Assembly (NCBI GenBank): GCA_014874425.1
Contig: JACWAG010000453.1
Coordinates: 1-5,566 of the forward strand
Direction: 5' to 3'
DNA: 5,566 nucleotides
Source of the DNA: Syntrophaceae bacterium
Lineage (GTDB): Bacteria; Desulfobacterota; Desulfomonilia; Desulfomonilales; Desulfomonilaceae
This document shows positions 1 through 3,787 of the stretch, piece after piece. Each line of letters starts with the position of its first letter. Position 1 is the stretch's first letter. The translations under genes were made by a program, and so were the position numbers. The notes under the pieces are model-generated. The model was not told the origin of the DNA. It did not search any database and saw nothing but the letters and a program-made list of their open reading frames with translations.

Positions 1-34
1 CAGTTAAAAGAATTAGCGTCTTGTAGGTTCTCAT
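1..34 (-). CDS. Possible start of a divergent gene with signal-peptide-like N-terminus (partial, runs off left edge)
   Basis: Reading leftwards from an ATG at 34-32, the frame stays open to the window edge and gives MRTYKTLILLT. A basic stretch followed by hydrophobic residues is how many signal peptides or lipoprotein leaders begin. The same frame is open upstream to a TAG at 190-188, but contains no ATG, GTG or TTG before position 34, so this is the first usable start. A promoter at 199-227 points at it and a terminator-like hairpin lies between. Against it: only 11 codons are visible, there is no good Shine-Dalgarno sequence, and the plus strand is also open here. The product cannot be named. 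Confidence 0.3.
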   Translation of the reverse strand, partial: MRTYKTLILLT

Positions 35-104
35 CTCAGCTTCATTACAGGAAGCGTTATACCGGCCGGAAATGCAAACTTCACCCGGAAAGAGTGAGAT
101 TGTT

Positions 105-177
105 GAAAAAAAGAAGCCCGGCGGATTGAGAAAAAGGGTATGGCTCCAAAGAAGGAGGATACGGACTTCCGTCGGGC
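105..177 (-). terminator. Intrinsic-terminator-like hairpin with T tract, minus strand
   Basis: The arms 177-168 (GCCCGACGGA) and 125-116 (TCCGCCGGGC) pair over nine of ten positions, with one A-C mismatch. The second arm is followed directly by TTCTTTTTTTC (115-105). GC-rich stem plus U-rich tail is the hallmark of Rho-independent termination. The 42-nt interior is larger than in a simple terminator but carries its own hairpin (162-138), so the whole is a compact nested structure. No protein gene on the minus strand ends just before it, which favours attenuation or a small RNA. Confidence 0.45.
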
Positions 178-192
178 GATTACATGACTAGC
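105..192 (-). ncRNA. Candidate small RNA or attenuator leader
   Basis: From the start site predicted by the promoter (about 192) to the end of the T tract is about 88 nt. The RNA would fold as an outer stem (177-168 with 125-116) enclosing a second hairpin: GTAT (162-159) with ATAC (141-138), a small internal loop, then CTCC (157-154) with GGAG (147-144) and a six-base loop. It could be a stand-alone small RNA or a leader whose terminator controls the gene starting near 34. An ATG-TAA start-stop pair lies at 186-181. I do not recognise a known RNA family. One weakness is that the outer stem has an A-C mismatch on this strand, whereas the plus strand has a G-U wobble there, so the functional strand is not settled. 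Confidence 0.35.
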
Positions 193-198
193 GAACTG

Positions 199-227
199 AG
201 TTTAGCTTATGGTTGGAAACCTGTCAA
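199..227 (-). promoter_or_regulatory. Sigma70-type promoter pointing left
   Basis: On the minus strand a perfect -35 box TTGACA (227-222) is followed by a 17-bp spacer and the hexamer TAAACT (204-199), a 4 of 6 match to the -10 consensus. Predicted initiation is near 192. It lies in the non-coding gap divergent from map and directly upstream of the terminator-like hairpin, which supports real use. Confidence 0.45.
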
Positions 228-251
228 GCAATAAATGCTAAAATTTCCAAC
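212..251. repeat. 8-bp inverted repeat flanking the -35 box, possible operator
   Basis: GTTGGAAA (212-219) and TTTCCAAC (244-251) are perfect inverted copies with 24 bp between them; their centres are 32 bp apart, about three helical turns. One arm falls in the spacer of the minus-strand promoter and the other upstream of its -35 box. This could be a regulator binding site; no protein can be assigned. Confidence 0.3.
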
Positions 252-289
252 ACCTATAGTTTCCCTACGATCTGTAAAAATCAAGAATT

Positions 290-320
290 TTGATACAAAA
301 AGATCTCGTGACCCTATCAT
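290..320 (+). promoter_or_regulatory. Weak candidate promoter for map
   Basis: TTGATA (290-295) and TATCAT (315-320) each match consensus at 5 of 6 positions and point towards map, giving a leader of roughly 43 nt. The 19-bp spacer is longer than the preferred 17, so this is only a candidate. Nothing better was found between 180 and 369 on this strand. Confidence 0.25.
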
Positions 321-369
321 CTAGATTATAGTCATTATACAATTAGTTACTGGTAATTTATGAAATGAT

Positions 370-1191
370 TTGATAAATGTTGATGATGACATTTTATTTC
401 CTGAAGGCAGGCCAAAGTTGAAAGAAGATCCGATAATCCTCAAAACTACGCGAGAAATTGAGACACTCCGGGAAGCAAATAGAATTGTCGCCAACATTTT
501 GCAGAAACTCGGCGAAGTCGTGACTCCAGGTATAACAACAGGCGAACTGGACAAGATAGCTTCCGCCATGATCAGAAACGCAGGGGCAAAACCCGCTTTT
601 AAAGGATACCGCATGAGCAATAGGAGACCTTATCCCGCATGTATTTGCTCTTCGGTTAACGAGCAGGTAGTTCATGGTATTCCAGGGTCTAGGGTCCTCC
701 GTGAAGGCGACATAGTTGGCGTGGATGTGGGTGTTGTTTTTAAGGGATTCGTAGGCGACGCCGCCCGAACATACCCGGTGGGGGAAATTTCTGAAGAGGC
801 AAAACGCCTTCTCACCGCAACTGAAGAGTCCCTTTACAAGGGTATTGAACAGGCAAGGGTCGGAAACCGGCTACAACAAATCTCAGCAGCGGTTCAAAAG
901 CACGTAGAGTCCTATGGCTTTGCAGTAGTTAGGGATTTTGTAGGGCATGGAGTCGGCCGCAAAATGCATGAACCACCGCAGATCCCCAATTATACTGGAG
1001 TGGGTGGAAATCCGCGTCTAGAGGCGGGCATGACTCTCGCTCTAGAACCTATGGTCAACCAAGGATCTTGGCGCGTGAAGCTTCTCGATGACGAATGGAC
1101 GGCTGTGACGGCTGATGGCAAACTGTCGGCCCACTTTGAACACTCGATAGCGATAACCGAAGATGGTCCTTACATATTGTCCATGCTCTAA
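370..1191 (+). CDS. map: Methionine aminopeptidase, type I (MetAP)
   Basis: Removes the N-terminal methionine from nascent cytosolic proteins when the second residue is small; a metal-dependent pita-bread-fold enzyme. All key residues are visible: H102 in VHGIPG, metal ligands D119 and D130 (11 apart), H193 in GHGVG, E226 in LALEPM and E257 in HFEH, plus the substrate-side H200. The spacings from the first aspartate onward match E. coli MetAP. The family core begins at IILKTTREIE (residue 22), so about 21 residues (MINVDDDILFPEGRP and on) form an N-terminal extension. The start is TTG at 370, because a stop lies in frame at 361 and no ATG exists in frame before the core; TTG at 418 is the alternative. 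No clear Shine-Dalgarno sequence is seen. No SEC-C zinc motif is present. murD follows 89 bp downstream on the same strand. Confidence 0.96.
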   Translation: MINVDDDILFPEGRPKLKEDPIILKTTREIETLREANRIVANILQKLGEVVTPGITTGELDKIASAMIRNAGAKPAFKGYRMSNRRPYPACICSSVNEQVVHGIPGSRVLREGDIVGVDVGVVFKGFVGDAARTYPVGEISEEAKRLLTATEESLYKGIEQARVGNRLQQISAAVQKHVESYGFAVVRDFVGHGVGRKMHEPPQIPNYTGVGGNPRLEAGMTLALEPMVNQGSWRVKLLDDEWTAVTADGKLSAHFEHSIAITEDGPYILSML

Positions 1192-1280
1192 ACACCAGGA
1201 TAATTTATTCCTAATGTCTTTAGTGAACAAAGAATAATGGTTCCCATTTCGTCAATAACTCAGCAGATATCTGAGATTTC

Positions 1281-2642
1281 GTGGTCAAACTTGTTGGTTT
1301 GGACAAATTGAAAGATTACAAATCCATATTTGCTGGTAAAAGAATTACGGTTATGGGATTAGGCCTACTTGGCCGTGGGCTCAACGATACTCTGTTTCTC
1401 GTCGAGTGCGGCGCCGAAGTTACTGTTACGGACCTAAAGAGTTTAGAACAGCTCGCCCCATCCCTTGAGAAGCTCAGGGACTTACCGGTCAGGATTAAAG
1501 TAGCCGGACATGATCCCGTTGATTTTGTGGAAACAGACATGGTCCTTCGGAACGCCGACGTTCCACAGTCTTCACCATTTCTCAAACTGGCCAGGGACCA
1601 CGGGATTCCAATTGAGATGGATGAAAGCCTCTTTTGTAAATATTTCAAAGGTACTGTCATAGGAATTACTGGTACCCGGGGAAAAACTACTACAACGGAG
1701 ATGGCTTTCAGGGTGTTGCAACGGGTGAAACCTGGAGTATTCCTCGCTGGAAACATAATGGGAGTTGCAACCCTGCCTCTGTTGGAAAAGGTGAATGATT
1801 GGGATACGGTCGTCATGGAATTGTCAAGTTGGCAATTACAGGGTTTCCATGAGGCCCAAATTTCTCCTCATGCGTCTATCTTCACCAATATTTATCCAGA
1901 TCACTTAAATCGGTATCCGGGCATGGAAGAATATATATGGGATAAAAAGGCCATTTACATGTATCAAAAGGGCGCTGATTTTTGTCTTTTCAACGGGGAT
2001 CAGGACGCCACAAGACGCCTGTATAAAGAAGCTCCGGCTGGAAGAGATTTCTTCTCATGTGCGGATGTGCCGGTCGACCTGAATCTCAAGATTCCAGGGG
2101 ACCATAATATTTCAAATGTCGCTTCTGTATGGCGGCTATCAGCCAAACTTGGAGTCGAAAACAGTATAATTAGAGACGTTTTAGAAAACTTTGAAGGGGT
2201 TGAACACAGGCTTGAGCATGTAGGCTCAAAAGATGGGATTCAGTTCATCAATGATTCGACCAGCACCACTCCTGTCGCTGGGATCATGGCCCTCAAATCT
2301 ATTCATGCCGAAAGGATCTTTCTGATAGCAGGGGGAGCGGACAAGAAGCTTGATTTAAGGCCATTTGCTGAAGCAGCTTCCAGAAGGGCCCATAAGATAG
2401 CCCTACTGGAAGGGACCGCAACATCAACGCTCTGCTCGGACTTGGCATTTTATGGCGCTCACAACAAAATTGTCGGTGTTTTTGACAATCTAAAAAAGGC
2501 TGTGTTGTGTCTTTATGACCAAGCGTTAGCCGGTGACGCCATTCTTCTTTCGCCGGGTTGCGCTTCATTTGGTCTTTTCAACAACGAGTTTCACAGGGGA
2601 GACTGTTTCAAGGCCATCGTGGTGGAAATTCTTTCATCATAG
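1281..2642 (+). CDS. murD: UDP-N-acetylmuramoyl-L-alanine--glutamate ligase (MurD family, atypical)
   Basis: Cytoplasmic ATP-dependent Mur ligase that adds glutamate to UDP-MurNAc-L-Ala in peptidoglycan precursor synthesis. Order seen: N-terminal Rossmann-like domain (VMGLGLLGRG, 24-33); central ATPase domain with P-loop GITGTRGKTTTT (128-139), GNIMG (157-161), E180 before LSSWQLQGF, DH at 207-208, K222 at the position of the carbamylated lysine, and GDHN (273-276); C-terminal glutamate-binding domain with EHR (308-310), NDSTSTTP (324-331), K355 and SPGCASFG (424-431). Its 453 residues fit the family. The NDSKATN motif of textbook MurD is replaced, so the lysine is lost, and SFG replaces the usual S-F/W-D. 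Both are features I associate with MurD2 and candidate-phylum MurD, so D- versus L-glutamate use is open. The start is GTG at 1281, after an in-frame TGA at 1272, with a weak ribosome site. It sits outside any visible dcw cluster. Confidence 0.93.
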   Translation: MVKLVGLDKLKDYKSIFAGKRITVMGLGLLGRGLNDTLFLVECGAEVTVTDLKSLEQLAPSLEKLRDLPVRIKVAGHDPVDFVETDMVLRNADVPQSSPFLKLARDHGIPIEMDESLFCKYFKGTVIGITGTRGKTTTTEMAFRVLQRVKPGVFLAGNIMGVATLPLLEKVNDWDTVVMELSSWQLQGFHEAQISPHASIFTNIYPDHLNRYPGMEEYIWDKKAIYMYQKGADFCLFNGDQDATRRLYKEAPAGRDFFSCADVPVDLNLKIPGDHNISNVASVWRLSAKLGVENSIIRDVLENFEGVEHRLEHVGSKDGIQFINDSTSTTPVAGIMALKSIHAERIFLIAGGADKKLDLRPFAEAASRRAHKIALLEGTATSTLCSDLAFYGAHNKIVGVFDNLKKAVLCLYDQALAGDAILLSPGCASFGLFNNEFHRGDCFKAIVVEILSS

Positions 2643-2730
2643 AACTCCCACCGCAATCAGTCTCGTCTATGAATTTACTCGACAAAGAAACCCTTTTCCG
2701 CACAGTTTGAGCTAGTTCTTTTAAAGTTAT

Positions 2731-2928
2731 CTATTTCAGGGTCGAAGCGCTTGATTCGATGCTGCACTTCGAGAAGTCTATTGGTTGCTTGCAGTTTTTA
2801 CAGGTATGCGGTCGATCAAATTCATCTGAAAAGATTTCCTTTTCAGTTCCACAACTGGGGCATTTGCAGGTGAATGAAGTCAGATTCTTGTTTGCTTCTA
2901 AGCCGGGGCAATGCATTGGCGTGCTCAT
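2731..2928 (-). CDS. Small zinc-ribbon protein of unknown function
   Basis: A 65-residue acidic to neutral protein with no membrane segment or signal peptide. It has seven cysteines: C7, C21, C23, C26, C43, C46 and C55. The pair CPSC (23-26) and CKNC (43-46), 16 residues apart, form a typical two-knuckle zinc ribbon; C7, C21 and C55 could form extra metal or redox contacts. The segment EIFSDEFDRPHTC between the knuckles is distinctive. Short proteins of this look occur in Deltaproteobacteria as far as I remember, without a known role, so no function is given. The coding assignment is supported by a very strong ribosome binding site (AGGGAGGT, four bases before ATG) and a promoter at the right distance. 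It converges on murD (88 bp between stop codons), with no strong terminator between them, and is separated from the MerR gene by about 330 bp. Confidence 0.82.
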   Translation of the reverse strand: MSTPMHCPGLEANKNLTSFTCKCPSCGTEKEIFSDEFDRPHTCKNCKQPIDFSKCSIESSASTLK

Positions 2929-2932
2929 TTAG

Positions 2933-2940
2933 ACCTCCCT
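2933..2940 (-). promoter_or_regulatory. Strong Shine-Dalgarno sequence of the zinc-ribbon gene
   Basis: AGGGAGGT on the minus strand is near-perfectly complementary to the 16S rRNA tail and lies four bases before the ATG at 2928. It fixes the start of the small gene and contrasts with the weak sites before map and murD. Confidence 0.8.
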
Positions 2941-3260
2941 AGACGACATTTGTGTGAGCGGAAGCTCGTTCAATATATATAATTTCAACCTAACGCACAC
3001 GCAATACCAAGGACAAATCCTTTATTCGTGGAAACCACTTGCCAGTGATTCTCAAAACAAAGATCTTTAAATTATAAATCAATCCAATGAGGTAAACGAT
3101 TCGGAAAGAACTAAAAGGGATACGTCTCACAAAGCTGAGAGTAACCTCACTTTTTGTAGGCCAATACTGTGAAACAAACTTTGCGAAGATTCAGAACGTG
3201 CGTGCCAAATCATTAATATAGAGGAATTCTTGAAGGACCGTGTAGGAGATTCTCTCCCTA
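2941..3260. other. Intergenic stretch of about 320 bp between the zinc-ribbon and MerR genes
   Basis: AT-rich, with stops in all frames and no gene recognised. It contains the promoter of the zinc-ribbon gene (2976-3004), one arm of the inverted repeat at the end of the MerR gene, and several short hairpins too weak to call: GTGG/CCAC at 3028-3038, AAGGA/TCCTT at 3009-3022 and TCTCA/TGAGA at 3125-3140. Most of 3010-3220 shows nothing I can assign. Confidence 0.6.
2976..3004 (-). promoter_or_regulatory. Promoter of the zinc-ribbon gene
   Basis: On the minus strand TTGCGT (3004-2999) is separated by 17 bp from TATATA (2981-2976), inside an AT-rich run. Predicted initiation near 2969 gives a leader of about 40 nt with the strong ribosome site near its end. 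A small GAGC/GCTC hairpin (2956-2967) would lie at the very start of this leader. Confidence 0.45.
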
Positions 3261-3275
3261 TTAGCCTTCAAGAAT
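3226..3275 (-). repeat. 11-bp perfect inverted repeat across the end of the MerR gene
   Basis: ATTCTTGAAGG (3226-3236) and CCTTCAAGAAT (3265-3275) are exact inverted copies separated by 28 bp. Inside lies a second short stem (3243-3249 with 3253-3260, one bulged base). In the MerR mRNA the first arm is made by the codons for Ile-Leu-Glu-Gly just before the stop codon, so the hairpin would close over the stop. No T tract follows on either strand, so a classical terminator is unlikely. A role in mRNA 3'-end protection or Rho-linked termination is possible. Confidence 0.4.
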
Positions 3276-3689
3276 CATACGTAGTTCCTTGAGTTCCTTT
3301 TTTATCTCAATCAGCAAGTCTCTGTAATCGGCCTGAGTATCGGAAGCTGCGCTTTCTACGCGACTCTCGAGAGCTTTGATCTCTTCTTTGACTCTCGTCG
3401 CCTTAGGGGCTTTAGCCGCCTTTTTCTCAGCCGCTGCCTGCTTCTTCATCTCTTGAAGCCTTTTCTTGGCGCCGGCGATAGTAAACTTCTCGTCGTACAG
3501 GAGATGTTTTATCTCAAGGAGTAATTCCAGGTCCCTCTTGTGATAAAGCCGCTGTCTCGCTCTGGTGCGAGTAGGCTTAAGGATTTTAAACTCTGATTCC
3601 CAATACCTTAATACATAAGGCTCAACATTCAGAATTTCGCTTACTTCACCAATTTTAAAATACTGCTTCTCCGGAATTGCGATGGTCAT
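3261..3689 (-). CDS. MerR-family transcriptional regulator (pheT-linked type)
   Basis: Predicted DNA-binding protein of 142 residues. Residues 10-80 are a MerR winged helix-turn-helix: YFKIGEVSEIL, then the family signature VLRYWESEF (26-34), the wing around RTRARQRLY, and EIKHLLYDEKFTIAGAKKRL. A lysine/alanine-rich linker follows (about 82-100), then a charged helix likely to form a coiled coil (about 101-139). There is no cysteine-rich metal site and no ligand-binding domain, so the signal, if any, is unknown. Such short MerR proteins commonly sit next to pheT; the target genes are not established. The chosen start is ATG 3689, which gives the usual family N-terminus and has GGAGGGG about 12 bases upstream. 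ATG 3710 would add MWRGGFA, whose codons contain that ribosome site, so it is less likely. The gene begins 98 bp after the pheT stop with no clear terminator between, suggesting co-transcription. Confidence 0.92.
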   Translation of the reverse strand: MTIAIPEKQYFKIGEVSEILNVEPYVLRYWESEFKILKPTRTRARQRLYHKRDLELLLEIKHLLYDEKFTIAGAKKRLQEMKKQAAAEKKAAKAPKATRVKEEIKALESRVESAASDTQADYRDLLIEIKKELKELRMILEG

Positions 3690-3787
3690 TGCAAACCCAC
3701 CCCTCCACATGAGAATCCACCAGACGCCAAACTAGGAAGTCGAAACAGCTAATCGCTGAATTGCTCCAGCAAAAAACCTCAATCTTA

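Larger units (their letters stand above)
1..369. other. Gene-poor region upstream of map containing regulatory and RNA structure
   Basis: No convincing complete protein gene lies here. The stretch holds a minus-strand promoter, a nested hairpin with a T tract, an 8-bp inverted repeat around the -35 box, a possible gene start at the left edge and weak promoter-like hexamers for map. A small hairpin (GCTTC 39-43 with GAAGC 51-55) lies just ahead of the possible minus-strand start. No tRNA or known riboswitch consensus was recognised on either strand. Confidence 0.6.

Noticed and set aside
1..129. Open plus-strand frame at the left edge ending in TGA, possible tail of an upstream gene
   Set aside because: Only 42 codons, very rich in Lys and Arg, resembling no family I know; it lies opposite the leftward leader structure. 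An edge-truncated real gene cannot be excluded but is not supported.
61..177. Resemblance to a c-di-GMP-I riboswitch on the plus strand (GCAAAC ... GGAAAG)
   Set aside because: The conserved GGGACGCAAAGCC core and the receptor helix are absent, so the likeness is superficial.
140..187. Plus-strand 15-codon frame starting MAPKKEDTDFRR
   Set aside because: No ribosome site at usable spacing (AAAGGG is one base from the ATG), and it lies inside the hairpin structure; most likely chance.
1259..1275. CTCAG/CTGAG hairpin and CAGATATCTG palindrome just before murD
   Set aside because: The stem is only 5 bp with no T tract and no further operator-like context; short palindromes like this occur by chance.
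1316..1816. 166-codon antisense frame inside murD
   Set aside because: murD is clearly the coding strand by motif content; the antisense product has no recognisable domain and is a shadow frame.
2643..2730. Bidirectional terminator between the convergent murD and zinc-ribbon genes
   Set aside because: Only 4-bp GAAA/TTTC pairing and no GC-rich stem with a T tract were found on either strand.
3711..3787. Terminator between pheT and the MerR gene (T6 run after the pheT stop)
   Set aside because: The T run is preceded only by a weak 5-bp AT-rich pairing, so read-through and co-transcription are more likely.
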